A stretch of 64,000 nt of DNA from Pseudomonas multiresinivorans (GCF_012971725.1 NZ_CP048833.1:930001-994000), one strand, 5' to 3'. Positions 33,771 through 43,095 are shown, numbered from the stretch's first letter. Made by a program: numbers and translations. The notes: a model not told the origin generated them from the letters alone.

Positions 33771-34865
33771 GTGCGCATTCCCTTCCGCAGAACCCTGATC
33801 GCTGCAGTCTCCCTCTTCGGCCTGACTTCGCTGGCTCAGGCGCAGCAGACCGTCCACATCTACAACTGGTCGGACTACATCGGTGAAACCACCCTCGCCG
33901 ATTTCGAGAAGGAAACCGGTATCAAGCCGGTGTACGACGTCTTCGACTCCAACGAAACCCTGGAAGGCAAGCTCCTGGCCGGTCGCACCGGCTATGACGT
34001 GGTCGTGCCGTCCAACCACTTCCTCGGTCGCCAGATCAAGGCCGGTGCGTTCCAGAAGCTGGACAAGAGCCAGCTGCCGAACTGGTCGAACCTCGACCCG
34101 CACCTGATGAAACAGCTCGAGGCCAACGACCCGGGCAACGAGTACGGCGTGCCGTACCTGTGGGGCACCAACGGCATCGGCTACAACGTCGACAAGGTCA
34201 AGGCCGTGCTGGGTGTCGACAAGATCGATTCGTGGGCCATGCTGTTCGAGCCCGAGAACATGAAGAAGCTCAGCCAGTGCGGCGTCGCCTTCCTCGATTC
34301 GGGCGACGAGATGATGCCGGCTGTGCTCAAGTACATGGGGCTGGACCCCAACAGCACCAACCCGGACGACTACAAGAAGGTGGAAGAGAAGCTGATGGCG
34401 GTGCGTCCGTATGTCACCTACTTCCACTCCTCCAAGTACATCTCGGACCTGGCCAACGGCAACATCTGCGTCGCGGCCGGTTTCTCCGGTGACGTATTCC
34501 AGGCCGCCAACCGCGCCAAGGAAGCCGGCAAGGGCGTGAACATCGCCTACGCCATTCCCAAGGAAGGCGCCAACCTCTGGTTCGACATCCTCGCCATTCC
34601 GAAGGATGCCTCCAGCCCGAAGGCGGCCCACGCGTTCATCAACTACCTGCTCAAACCCGAAGTGATCGCCAAGGTCAGCGATTACGTCGGCTACGCCAAC
34701 CCGAACCCCAAGGCTGGCGAATTCATGGATGAGTCCGTGCGCAACAATCCTGAGGTGTACCCATCCCAGGAGGTTCTCGACAAACTCTTCGTGCAGCATG
34801 AGCTGCCGCCGAAGATCCTGCGCCTCATGACCCGTTCCTGGACCAAGATCAAGTCGGGCAAGTAA
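33771..34865 (+). CDS. spuE: Spermidine-binding periplasmic protein SpuE
   Basis: Substrate-binding protein of 364 residues of the PotF/PotD family. The start is GTG, supported by GAGAGGA 8 bases upstream. A signal peptide ends near residue 23 (LAQA). The mature part begins with QQTVHIYNWSDYIGE; GVPYLWGTNGIGYN near 126 and YFHSSKYISDLANGNICVAAGFSGD near 218 are the conserved binding segments. In P. aeruginosa SpuE (PA0301) binds spermidine and also affects type III secretion. It is a clear paralog of SpuD next to it. Confidence 0.93.
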   Translation: MRIPFRRTLIAAVSLFGLTSLAQAQQTVHIYNWSDYIGETTLADFEKETGIKPVYDVFDSNETLEGKLLAGRTGYDVVVPSNHFLGRQIKAGAFQKLDKSQLPNWSNLDPHLMKQLEANDPGNEYGVPYLWGTNGIGYNVDKVKAVLGVDKIDSWAMLFEPENMKKLSQCGVAFLDSGDEMMPAVLKYMGLDPNSTNPDDYKKVEEKLMAVRPYVTYFHSSKYISDLANGNICVAAGFSGDVFQAANRAKEAGKGVNIAYAIPKEGANLWFDILAIPKDASSPKAAHAFINYLLKPEVIAKVSDYVGYANPNPKAGEFMDESVRNNPEVYPSQEVLDKLFVQHELPPKILRLMTRSWTKIKSGK

Positions 34866-34971
34866 GACGGTTCCTACGGAATTCGTCCGCGCGGGCACGG
34901 AGCGTCGGAGAGCCTCTCGAAAGGTTTTCCGGCGCACGTAAACTGCGCCAGCCCTGAGTAATACCAAGCAT

Positions 34972-34992
34972 GCCCGGCCGCGGGGGCCGGGC
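34972..34992 (+). other. GC-rich hairpin between spuE and spuF
   Basis: Stem GCCCGGCC / GGCCGGGC with a 5-base loop, 106 bases after the spuE stop; no T-run. Third member of a set of similar hairpins in the spu operon. Confidence 0.5.
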
Positions 34993-35016
34993 CTCTATGA
35001 TTTGGGAGTTGTGGTA

Positions 35017-36171
35017 ATGGCAATAGCCTCCGGTGCCTACAAGAAAGCCTTGAGTGGCGACCAGAAACCCAAAGAGGTTCTGGTAAAAATCGACCGGGTC
35101 AGCAAGCAGTTCGATGAAACGCTGGCTGTGGACAGCGTGTCCCTGGACATCAAGAAGGGTGAGATATTCGCCCTGCTGGGTGGCTCGGGTTCGGGCAAGT
35201 CGACCCTGCTGCGTATGCTGGCTGGTTTCGAGCGTCCCACTGAAGGTCGCATCTTCCTCGATGGCCAGGACATTACCGACCTGCCGCCCTATGAGCGGCC
35301 GATCAACATGATGTTCCAGTCGTACGCCCTGTTCCCCCACATGAGCGTGGCGCAGAACATCGCTTTCGGCCTCAAGCAGGACGGTCTGCCCAAGGCAGAG
35401 ATCGACAAGATCGTCGACGAGATGCTCAAGCTCGTGCAGATGACCCAGTACGCCAAGCGCAAGCCGCACCAGCTCTCCGGTGGCCAGCGTCAGCGCGTGG
35501 CCCTGGCCCGCTCCCTGGCCAAGCGTCCGAAGCTGCTGCTGCTCGACGAGCCCATGGGCGCGCTGGACAAGAAGCTGCGTTCGCAGATGCAGCTGGAACT
35601 GGTGGAGATCATCGAGCGCGTGGGCGTGACCTGCGTGATGGTGACCCACGACCAGGAAGAGGCCATGACCATGGCCCAGCGCATCGCCATCATGCACCTG
35701 GGCTGCATCGAGCAGATCGGCAGCCCGATGGACATCTACGAGACCCCGGCCAGCCGCCTGATCTGCGAGTTCATCGGCAACGTCAACATGTTCGACGGCG
35801 AGCTGGTAGAGGACCTGCAGGATCACGCCGTGATCGCCTGCCCGCACCTGGAAAACCCGATCTACATCGGCCACGGCATCAGCACCCGTGCCGAGAACAA
35901 GCGCATCACCTACGCGCTGCGTCCGGAAAAGGTCATGGTCAGCGCGCAGAAGCCGGAAAACCTCGAGCACGAAGGCTTCAACGTTGCCCAGGGCACCGTG
36001 CATGACATCGCCTACCTGGGCGGCCACTCGGTGTACTACATCAAGCTGGCTTCGGGCTTCATCGTCCAGGCCTTCATGGCCAACGCCGAGCGCCACGTGG
36101 CGCGCCCGACCTGGGACCAGCCGGTTTACATCAGCTGGTACGACGACAGCGGTGTGGTACTGCAATCATGA
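35017..36171 (+). CDS. spuF: Polyamine ABC transporter ATP-binding protein SpuF
   Basis: ATPase of 384 residues, PotG/PotA type. Walker A is GGSGSGKST near 61, the signature LSGGQRQRVALARSL near 155, Walker B LLLLDEP near 177 and the switch His in VTHDQEE near 210. The C-terminal TOBE domain (about 290-380) carries the regulatory fold. The ATG at 35017 has GGGAG upstream. It overlaps spuG by 4 bases. It energises uptake for SpuD and SpuE through SpuG-SpuH. Confidence 0.94.
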   Translation: MAIASGAYKKALSGDQKPKEVLVKIDRVSKQFDETLAVDSVSLDIKKGEIFALLGGSGSGKSTLLRMLAGFERPTEGRIFLDGQDITDLPPYERPINMMFQSYALFPHMSVAQNIAFGLKQDGLPKAEIDKIVDEMLKLVQMTQYAKRKPHQLSGGQRQRVALARSLAKRPKLLLLDEPMGALDKKLRSQMQLELVEIIERVGVTCVMVTHDQEEAMTMAQRIAIMHLGCIEQIGSPMDIYETPASRLICEFIGNVNMFDGELVEDLQDHAVIACPHLENPIYIGHGISTRAENKRITYALRPEKVMVSAQKPENLEHEGFNVAQGTVHDIAYLGGHSVYYIKLASGFIVQAFMANAERHVARPTWDQPVYISWYDDSGVVLQS

Positions 36172-37079
36172 ACATCAGCAAATCGCTCATGAAACGCCTG
36201 CCGAACGGCCGGCATGCCGTGATCGGTGTGCCGTTCTTCTGGCTGTTCCTGTTCTTCCTGCTGCCCTTCGCCATCGTGCTGAAGATCAGTCTGGCAGCAG
36301 CGGACGTGGCCATTCCGCCGTACACCGAAGTATTCCAGTACGCCGACCAGACCCTTCAGGTCGTGCTGAACCTGGGCAACTACCTGATGCTGACGGACGA
36401 CCCGCTCTACATCGACGCCTACCTGGGCTCGCTGAAGATGGCGGCGATCAGCACTTTCCTCTGCCTTGTGATCGGTTATCCGATGGCCTATGCCATCGCC
36501 CGCGCCAGCAAGGAAATGCAGACCGTCCTGCTGCTGCTGATCATGATGCCGACCTGGACGGCGATCCTGATCCGCGTGTACGCCTGGATGGGCATCCTGT
36601 CCAACAACGGCCTGCTCAACAGCTTCCTGATGTGGCTGGGCATCATCAACGAGCCGCTGACGATCCTGAACACCAACTTCGCGGTGTACATCGGCATCGT
36701 CTACTCGTACCTGCCGTTCATGGTCATGCCGCTCTACGCCAACCTGGTGAAGCACGACATGAGCCTGCTCGAAGCCGCGTCCGACCTCGGCGCGCGCAGC
36801 TTCACCAGCTTCTGGAAGATCACCGTGCCGCTGTCCAAGAACGGCATCATCGCCGGCTGCATGCTGGTGTTCATCCCGGCGGTGGGCGAGTTCGTGATCC
36901 CGGAACTGCTGGGCGGCCCCGAGACGCTGATGATCGGCAAGGTGCTGTGGCAGGAGTTCTTCAACAACCGTGACTGGCCGGTGGCTTCCGCCCTCGCCGT
37001 GGTGATGCTGGCGATCCTGATCATTCCCATCATCCTCTTTAACAAGAACCAGGCTAAAGAGCTGGAGGGCAAGGTATGA
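36168..37079 (+). CDS. spuG: Polyamine ABC transporter permease SpuG
   Basis: PotH/PotB-type permease of 303 residues with six predicted helices. The cytoplasmic EAA loop is visible as EAASDLGARSFTSFWKITVP near 204, which docks onto SpuF. The start overlaps spuF and the stop overlaps spuH, both as ATGA, giving coupled translation. P. aeruginosa ortholog PA0303. Confidence 0.94.
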   Translation: MNISKSLMKRLPNGRHAVIGVPFFWLFLFFLLPFAIVLKISLAAADVAIPPYTEVFQYADQTLQVVLNLGNYLMLTDDPLYIDAYLGSLKMAAISTFLCLVIGYPMAYAIARASKEMQTVLLLLIMMPTWTAILIRVYAWMGILSNNGLLNSFLMWLGIINEPLTILNTNFAVYIGIVYSYLPFMVMPLYANLVKHDMSLLEAASDLGARSFTSFWKITVPLSKNGIIAGCMLVFIPAVGEFVIPELLGGPETLMIGKVLWQEFFNNRDWPVASALAVVMLAILIIPIILFNKNQAKELEGKV

Positions 37080-37948
37080 ACAAGCGTTGGTCGTTCTCCA
37101 ACATCATGCTGGTGTTGGGCCTGCTGTTCATCTACGTGCCGATGCTCATCCTGGTCATCTACTCGTTCAACGGCTCCAAGCTGGTGACCGTGTGGGGTGG
37201 CTGGTCGGTGAAGTGGTACGTCGGCCTGCTGGACAACCAGCAGCTCGTTGGCTCGGTGTTCCGCTCGCTGGAGATCGCCTGCTACACCGCGATCTCCTCG
37301 GTAGCCCTGGGCACCCTGGCGGCCTTCGTGCTGACCCGCATCCCGCGCTTCCGTGGCCGTACGCTGTTCGGCGGCATGGTTACCGCGCCGCTGGTCATGC
37401 CCGAGGTGATCACCGGTCTGTCGCTGCTGCTGCTGTTCGTCGCCATGGCCCAGCTGATTGGCTGGCCGCAGGAACGCGGCATCGTGACCATCTGGATCGC
37501 CCACACCAGCTTCTGCTCGTCCTACGTAGCGGTCGTGGTGTCGGCGCGCCTGCGCGAGCTGGACCTGTCCATCGAGGAAGCGGCCATGGACCTGGGCGCC
37601 AAGCCCTGGAAAGTGTTCATGCTGATCACCATCCCGATGATCGCGCCGTCGCTGGCGGCGGGCGGCATGATGTCCTTCGCCCTGTCGCTGGATGACCTGG
37701 TACTGGCCAGCTTCGTGTCCGGCCCTGGCTCCACCACGCTGCCGATGGAAGTGTTCTCCGCCGTGCGCCTGGGCGTGAAGCCGGAGATCAACGCCGTAGC
37801 CAGCCTGATCCTGCTGACCGTATCGCTGTTCACCTTCTTCGCCTGGTACTTCACCCGCCAGGCCGAGGAACGTCGCAAGCGCGCGATCCAGGAGGCCATG
37901 GAGTCCAACGCGACCGATTGGCAGAAGGGTTCGACAGCCACCGCCTGA
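37076..37948 (+). CDS. spuH: Polyamine ABC transporter permease SpuH
   Basis: PotI/PotC-type permease of 290 residues, six helices, with the EAA loop EEAAMDLGAKPWKVFMLITIP near 168. It completes the SpuDEFGH importer with SpuG. The N-terminus FSNIMLVLGLLFIYVPMLIL is the first helix. The gene is followed by a textbook terminator, so it is the end of the spuABCDEFGH series. Confidence 0.94.
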   Translation: MNKRWSFSNIMLVLGLLFIYVPMLILVIYSFNGSKLVTVWGGWSVKWYVGLLDNQQLVGSVFRSLEIACYTAISSVALGTLAAFVLTRIPRFRGRTLFGGMVTAPLVMPEVITGLSLLLLFVAMAQLIGWPQERGIVTIWIAHTSFCSSYVAVVVSARLRELDLSIEEAAMDLGAKPWKVFMLITIPMIAPSLAAGGMMSFALSLDDLVLASFVSGPGSTTLPMEVFSAVRLGVKPEINAVASLILLTVSLFTFFAWYFTRQAEERRKRAIQEAMESNATDWQKGSTATA

Positions 37949-37988
37949 CGCCGTCTTGTCGGCCGGTTGTATCCGGCGATTGTCGAAC

Positions 37989-38021
37989 CACGGGCCACCT
38001 TCGGGTGGCCCGTGTTTTTTT
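37989..38021 (+). terminator. Terminator of the spu operon
   Basis: Perfect 11-bp stem CACGGGCCACC / GGTGGCCCGTG with a TTCG tetraloop and seven T, 40 bases after the spuH stop. Confidence 0.95.
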
Positions 38022-38315
38022 GCACACACGTTATTCCGAAGTGCTTGGAAAATCGGGATTTATCGGAAAAATCCGTGGGTCGCCAAGGCTCGCTCCCGGC
38101 CGATTGCGAACTACGCTTGAACTGTTCGGATGCGTTGTCCGGTCACCCCCCCGAACCAGGACCGGGCCGCGCCGCCGACAAACTTCCAGTGAAGCCTTAT
38201 GGCACTCCGTGCGGGAGACGGCGCCCAATACAACACCCCGATCGTTATCCCTTGGGGAAATAACGTGCCAGGGAGCTTCGGCATCTCCCGCAACACTCTC
38301 TACAACGCACCCATG

Positions 38316-38341
38316 AAAAACCCCGCAGGAGCGGGGTTTTT
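38316..38341. terminator. Bidirectional terminator beside hacB
   Basis: AAAAACCCCGC / GCGGGGTTTTT with an AGGA loop; A-run on one side and T-run on the other, so it can stop transcription on both strands. It serves hacB on the minus strand. Confidence 0.88.
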
Positions 38342-38370
38342 CATTTCCAGGAGGCTCTTGTCGAGAGAGC

Positions 38371-40758
38371 TCAGCGACGGACGGGGATCAGCCGCAGGAC
38401 GCCCTTGGTGTTGGCCTTGACCTCGTTGTCGTCATAGTGCTGCGGCAGGTACTGGCCCTCGATGTAGGCCTCGGCCTGGTCGTCGTAGTGATTGTCGAAG
38501 GGTACGCCGCTCTGGCCAACCGGGTTGATGCCCAGGCTGTGCGCCGGGTCGGCGAAGTCGATCAGGCGACGCGTGGACGGGCCGTAGACCACCTGCCAGG
38601 GCGCCGGACCGACGCGATGGGACAGGTTGTTCGGCACCTCGTGTCCGCCTGGCGCGGCGAACGGGCCGACGTTGAAGATACGGTCCAGCGGCTTCTGCTG
38701 GCCCAGCGGATGGCCGTGGGTGAGGGTATGCGCCTTGCCCCACAGCCACTGCTTCGAGTCCTGGCCGAGGGTGGCGCGCAGGTGCGCCAGGCTGTCCTTC
38801 CAGGCGGCCTTGACGATATCGGCGCGGGTTTCCTTCTGCGGCGTCTTGCGGTTGTCCCACCAGGGCGAGTTCTCGTCAGCGGCCAGGCGCGGCAGGGCCA
38901 CGTCCAGCACGCGGGTGGACAGGAGGTTATCGAAGAAGGCGTCGCCCATCTCATCGCGCATGGCGCCGTCGGCTACCTGGTAGATCAGCTGGTTGAACAC
39001 CGTGGCGGTCACGGAATCCAGCGGGTGGTCACCCTGCCAGTTGGCCAGGTTGTCCACCAGCGCCTTCTCTTCGTCGGTCGCCGCCGCTTCACGCAGGATC
39101 GGCAGCAGCGGCTTGAGGAAGCGCGGGCCGTAGCCGGTGGCGGTATCCAGTTGCAGCGCCTGGCTGTTCTGCAGGTCCCATTTCACCGAATCGTCGGACA
39201 GGCGCTTGTTCAGTTGCTGACCGCGGTCGGGCAGGTTGTAGTAGCCGGGCACTGGGCGGCCATTGGCTGGCACCGGCTGGAAGTTGGCGGAGACGATGTA
39301 GCCGCGCGCCGGGTTCTCTTCCTGCGGGTTTTCGCTGAAGGGGTAGAAGCCGGTCTTGTCGGACTGGCCGCTGGCGCCGTCGAGCAGGAAGTTCGGGTTG
39401 ACCCCGTCCGGGCGCACCGGTAGCTGTGCCGAGGCCCACCAGCCGATGTCGCCGCGGGCGTTGGCCCAGACCACGTTGAGGCCTGGCGACTGGATCTTCG
39501 AGGCCGCGTTGCGCGCCTTTGCCAGGGTGTCGGCGCGGTTCAACTCGTAGAAGGCGTCAAGGATCGGGTTCTGGGTTTCCAGGAAGGCCCACCACATGGA
39601 CACCGGGGTCTTGCCCGAGGCAGTGCCCAGCGCGTCGTTGACCAGCGGGCCGTGGGGCGAGCTGCGCAGAGTGATCTTCACCGGCGCCTCGCCCTTCACG
39701 GCGATGCTCTGCTCCTCGCTCTTCAGGTCCACCCACTGGCCGTGGTACCAGACTTGGTTGGGGTTGTCCGGGTTGACCTTCTCGGCGACCAGATCGACGT
39801 CGTCGTTCTGGAACATGGTCAGGCTCCAGCCGAACTGCAGGTTGTGGCCCAGCGAGGCGAAGGGGTTGAGCGCCTGGTAGTGACCGTACAGCTCGAAGCC
39901 CGGCGCGCTGGCCTGCATTTCGTACCACACCGCCGGCACGGCGAAGCGGATGTGCGGGTCGCCTGCCAGCAGCGGCTTGCCGCTCTTGGTGCGGCTGCCG
40001 GAAACGGCCCAGGCGTTGCTGCCTTCGAACTGTGGCAGGCCGGCCTTCTCCAGGGCGGCGTGGCTGAGCTGGGCGATGGCGCCCATGTCCTGCCAGTCGG
40101 CGGCAGCCAACGGGGACGGCGTGAGCACGCCGTTGGGGTGCCAGTCGAGGTCGAAGACTTTCAGGTAATCCGCGCCCAGTTGGTCGCGCACGTAGGTCAG
40201 CACCGGTTCGGTGCGGAAGGCGGCGGCGAAGCTGTAGGCCATGTAGCCGGCGACGCTGACGGTGTCCTCGGGCGTGAAGGGGCGCTTGGGAATGCCGAGG
40301 ATGTCGAACTCCACCGGGCGCGGGTGGCTTTCCTGGAACTGGTTGACGCCATCGAGGTAGGCGACCAGGGCCTTCCAGGCCGGGGAATTCTTGTCCTGCG
40401 TCTTCACATACTCCGCCGCGTGGTCGCGGATGCGCAGGCTACGGAACATACGATCGGTGTCCACCAGCTTGGGCCCGAGCACTTCGGCCAGCTCGCCGCG
40501 GGACAGGCGCCGGAGCATTTCCATCTGGAACAGCCGGTCCTGGGCATGCACGTAACCGATTGCCCGGTACATGTCCTCCTCGCTGCCGGCCTTGATGTGC
40601 GGCACGCCACGCTCGTCGTAGCGAACCGTGACTTCGCTGGCGAGGCCGGCCAGCGGCAGTTGTCCGTCGCGTACCGGCTGCTTGCCGTGCAGGTACCAGC
40701 CAGCGCCCGCCGCGGCAGCGGCGACAACGACAGCGAGGACAGTCAAAGTGCGTTTCAT
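38371..40758 (-). CDS. hacB: Penicillin-acylase-family acyl-homoserine lactone acylase (HacB-like)
   Basis: Ntn-hydrolase precursor of 795 residues that cleaves acyl chains from N-acyl-homoserine lactones or related amides in the periplasm. An N-terminal signal/anchor helix covers about 5-25. The autoprocessing and catalytic serine is Ser247 in EGSNAWAVSG, which would start the beta chain after a spacer. Other family motifs are DLDWHPNG, AGDPHIRFAVPAVWYEM and the C-terminal GAHTLTHGHPLG-like stretch near 660. It is PA0305 in P. aeruginosa, one of its AHL acylases beside PvdQ and QuiP. The start at 40758 has GGAG upstream, with AACAACAA directly before that site. Confidence 0.9.
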   Translation of the reverse strand: MKRTLTVLAVVVAAAAAGAGWYLHGKQPVRDGQLPLAGLASEVTVRYDERGVPHIKAGSEEDMYRAIGYVHAQDRLFQMEMLRRLSRGELAEVLGPKLVDTDRMFRSLRIRDHAAEYVKTQDKNSPAWKALVAYLDGVNQFQESHPRPVEFDILGIPKRPFTPEDTVSVAGYMAYSFAAAFRTEPVLTYVRDQLGADYLKVFDLDWHPNGVLTPSPLAAADWQDMGAIAQLSHAALEKAGLPQFEGSNAWAVSGSRTKSGKPLLAGDPHIRFAVPAVWYEMQASAPGFELYGHYQALNPFASLGHNLQFGWSLTMFQNDDVDLVAEKVNPDNPNQVWYHGQWVDLKSEEQSIAVKGEAPVKITLRSSPHGPLVNDALGTASGKTPVSMWWAFLETQNPILDAFYELNRADTLAKARNAASKIQSPGLNVVWANARGDIGWWASAQLPVRPDGVNPNFLLDGASGQSDKTGFYPFSENPQEENPARGYIVSANFQPVPANGRPVPGYYNLPDRGQQLNKRLSDDSVKWDLQNSQALQLDTATGYGPRFLKPLLPILREAAATDEEKALVDNLANWQGDHPLDSVTATVFNQLIYQVADGAMRDEMGDAFFDNLLSTRVLDVALPRLAADENSPWWDNRKTPQKETRADIVKAAWKDSLAHLRATLGQDSKQWLWGKAHTLTHGHPLGQQKPLDRIFNVGPFAAPGGHEVPNNLSHRVGPAPWQVVYGPSTRRLIDFADPAHSLGINPVGQSGVPFDNHYDDQAEAYIEGQYLPQHYDDNEVKANTKGVLRLIPVRR

Positions 40759-40769
40759 GGGGCAACTCC

Positions 40770-40777
40770 TTGTTGTT
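40770..40777 (-). promoter_or_regulatory. Hfq/Crc-type CA motif before hacB
   Basis: AACAACAA on the minus strand, a perfect AANAANAA match, directly joined to the GGAG ribosome binding site. Confidence 0.5.
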
Positions 40778-40865
40778 ATGCGGCGATTTTGCAGTGGATG
40801 CCGCTCGTCACTCATTGACCAAAGGTCTCGCGACTGGAATTCTCTGGTCAATTTCAGGAGTGACC

Positions 40866-41915
40866 ATGGCCGCATCCGAGCTGAACTTCCTCGCCACACC
40901 GGCGCTGACCCAATCCGCCACCCTCCGCCGCCAGTTGTACGAGGCGCTCTCGGTGCTGGGTTTTGACCCGACCGACATCTATCGCCAGGCCCTGCAGAAG
41001 GTGCGCCTGCCGGCGCCGGCGCAGAGCGGCCGCCTGGTGCACGATGACGCGCCATTGTTCTGGACGACCCTTGATGAGATTACCGGCGATGCCGATATCG
41101 GCCTGCACCTGGGCGAGGCAATGAAGCCACGCCTGCTGGATGTGGTCGGCTACCTGCAGATGGCCAGCAGCGACCTGCGCGAGGCTTTGCAGAGCTTCCT
41201 GCGCTTCCAGCACATCCTCTCCGGTGGTTTCGCAGCGCAGATGCACGAGGAGGGTGATCGGGTCCGGTTGATCCTCGACCTCAATTACCTGGGCATCAGC
41301 AATCTGCGTCAGCAGATGGAGTGCCTGATGTTGCTGTTTCTCAAGCAGCTGGCGCTGATCACCGACGACGAATTCCATGTCCAGGCCATCGAGTTCCGTC
41401 ATCCACAGCCGCGCCGCTTGAGCGAGCACCGGCGCCTGTTCGGCATGACGCCGAGCTTCGGCAAGGCCAATGATGCGTTGATCTTCGACCGGGCATTGCT
41501 GACAAGGCCCTCGCGGACCGGCAATCCGGTGCTGCACCGTCTGCTCACCGAGCACGCGCGGGAACAGCTTGGCACGCTGGACGAGAACGATCTACTCAAT
41601 CGCCTGCGCTACCTGATCGCTATTCGGCTGGGGGAAGAGGACTGCACCCTGCAAAGCTGCGCCCGTGAGCTGGGCGTGCGCCCCGGACTGCTGCAACGCA
41701 ACCTGGCGAGCCGGGCGCAAACCTTCAGGGAAGTGCGGGAAGAGGTGCGCCGGCAGCGTGCGGCGCAGTTACTGGAGCAGGGTGTGGCGATCCGCGAAGT
41801 GGCGCGGGCCTGTGGCTTCGCCGAGCTGTCGCCGTTCTATCGCGCGTTCAAGCGTTGGTACTCGATGCCGCCCGAGCGCTATCGCCAGCGCCTGCAGGGC
41901 GGCACCGAAGGCTGA
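40866..41915 (+). CDS. AraC-family regulator divergent from hacB
   Basis: Transcription regulator of 349 residues. An N-terminal arabinose-binding-type domain of the OruR/ArgR-like group (about 25-210) precedes a C-terminal AraC helix-turn-helix (about 245-345), ending in the family motif EVARACGFAELSPFYRAFKRWY. The start at 40866 has AGGAG; a longer frame begins at 40770 but overlaps the hacB leader. It corresponds to PA0306. Control of hacB or of a nearby amine pathway is likely from the divergent layout, not proven. Confidence 0.85.
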   Translation: MAASELNFLATPALTQSATLRRQLYEALSVLGFDPTDIYRQALQKVRLPAPAQSGRLVHDDAPLFWTTLDEITGDADIGLHLGEAMKPRLLDVVGYLQMASSDLREALQSFLRFQHILSGGFAAQMHEEGDRVRLILDLNYLGISNLRQQMECLMLLFLKQLALITDDEFHVQAIEFRHPQPRRLSEHRRLFGMTPSFGKANDALIFDRALLTRPSRTGNPVLHRLLTEHAREQLGTLDENDLLNRLRYLIAIRLGEEDCTLQSCARELGVRPGLLQRNLASRAQTFREVREEVRRQRAAQLLEQGVAIREVARACGFAELSPFYRAFKRWYSMPPERYRQRLQGGTEG

Positions 41916-41918
41916 AGG

Positions 41919-42431
41919 TTACTCGGCCAGCGGGATTTCGCGGCTGACTTCCAGCAGCGCCATGGCGTCAAGCTGGTCTTCGACCTGCAGGAAGCGCAGC
42001 GCGCGCTGCGGCGAGACTTCCTTGGCGATGCGCTTGAGGTATTTCTCCTTGAGCTCCTGGCGGTCGTCCTGCAGCTCCAGCACCTGCTTCTGCAGCTTCG
42101 CGGCATCGTCATTGCTCACCGAGCCGGTGTTATAGCTGTTGGCATAGTCGATGATGATCGCCAGGGTCTGTTTGCTCAGCTTGTCCGCTTCGGTGCGGTA
42201 GCTGTTGTAGATCGGCCAGAACTTCTCGGTTTCCTGCGGGGTGAGCTTCATGTTGGCTTCGACGATGCGCTTGCGCTTGTAGTCGATGTCGGCGATGCGG
42301 TTGTTGATGGCCTGCTTGTGCTGCTCCATGACCTGGCTGCTGCTGGGGGTATCTTCGGCGTGGACGGCCAGGGGCAGCGCAAGCCCGGTGGAGAGTGCGG
42401 CGCAGAAGGCGAGAGCGGAATGAAGACGCAT
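41919..42431 (-). CDS. Hypothetical periplasmic helical protein
   Basis: Protein of 170 residues with a signal peptide ending near 25 (AVHA). The mature part is highly charged and helical, with LTPQETEKFWPIYNSYRTEADK near 63 and a C-terminal LQDDRQELKEKYLKRIAKEV. This resembles periplasmic helical proteins of the Spy/CpxP kind, but I cannot assign it to a family. The start has AAGGAG. Function unknown; envelope stress or chaperone roles are guesses. Confidence 0.65.
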   Translation of the reverse strand: MRLHSALAFCAALSTGLALPLAVHAEDTPSSSQVMEQHKQAINNRIADIDYKRKRIVEANMKLTPQETEKFWPIYNSYRTEADKLSKQTLAIIIDYANSYNTGSVSNDDAAKLQKQVLELQDDRQELKEKYLKRIAKEVSPQRALRFLQVEDQLDAMALLEVSREIPLAE

Positions 42432-42519
42432 GCGAAAAGCTCCTTGGTAGCGATCGGCCCTTCATGGGCCGGCGAACCAAGTGTAGTCACGGATTGGCCA
42501 TCGTCTTCGTTGATGCGGC

Positions 42520-43095
42520 TCAGTGCTTCGCGCCATCCCAGGGGCAATAGCAGCCCACCGCCAGCGTGTGGGTCGCATTCACCTGGCGACCCTGCACCAG
42601 GGCGTCGAGGATCGGTTCGATGAAGCTGTTGCCCGAGGTGCACACCGCGCCCTCGCTGTAGGGGCCGAAGTAGGCCAGCTTGCCCTGGGCGTCCCAGATC
42701 GCCACGGCAGGGCTGGCCGGCAACTGATCGGCGCCGGGCAGGGAGTCCAGCGTACGCATGGCGTTCAGCGTGTCGGGCAGGTGGCCGCGGGTGCCGCGTT
42801 TCTGCACGGCGAAGAACTCCACGCCCTGCGGGCCGAAGCGCTGGATCAGCTCGGCGAGGTGCTGCTGGTTGCCGACGTTGCAGGGGCAGGCCGGGTCCCA
42901 GAAGTGCACCAGGCGGACCTTGCCGGGGCCGGCCAGTTGCGCTGGCAGCATCAGGTTGTCGCCGGAAAACAATTGCGGCTGATGGCTGAACGGGCGGATG
43001 AAGCGGTTCTCGTACCACCAGTAGGTCGCGAGCAGCGCGCCCAGGCAGAGCGCGGCGATCAGCCAGGTGAACAGCGATTTTCGACGTGAGGACAT
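42520..43095 (-). CDS. Membrane-anchored thioredoxin-like protein (DUF6436-like)
   Basis: Protein of 191 residues with an N-terminal anchor helix (about 9-27) and a thioredoxin-like domain. A CxC pair occurs in FWDPACPCNVGNQQH near 70, with a second pair in VGCYCPW near the C-terminus, so a redox function outside the cytosol is plausible. An open frame extends upstream on the same strand to 44091 but overlaps the divergent hydrolase gene and is not coding. I recognise the type, not an exact role. Confidence 0.68.
   Translation of the reverse strand: MSSRRKSLFTWLIAALCLGALLATYWWYENRFIRPFSHQPQLFSGDNLMLPAQLAGPGKVRLVHFWDPACPCNVGNQQHLAELIQRFGPQGVEFFAVQKRGTRGHLPDTLNAMRTLDSLPGADQLPASPAVAIWDAQGKLAYFGPYSEGAVCTSGNSFIEPILDALVQGRQVNATHTLAVGCYCPWDGAKH

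Larger units (their letters stand above)
37949..38370. other. Gap between spuH and hacB
   Basis: 422 bases. Two terminators (37989-38021 and 38316-38341) bound a 294-base stretch with no supported gene. That stretch contains a minor inverted repeat around GGGAG/CTCCC near 38272, so a small RNA is possible but not supported by a clear promoter. Confidence 0.5.

Noticed and set aside
40759..41055. N-terminal extension of the acylase frame
   Set aside because: It would overlap the divergent AraC gene; the signal-anchor helix and ribosome binding site support the start at 40758.
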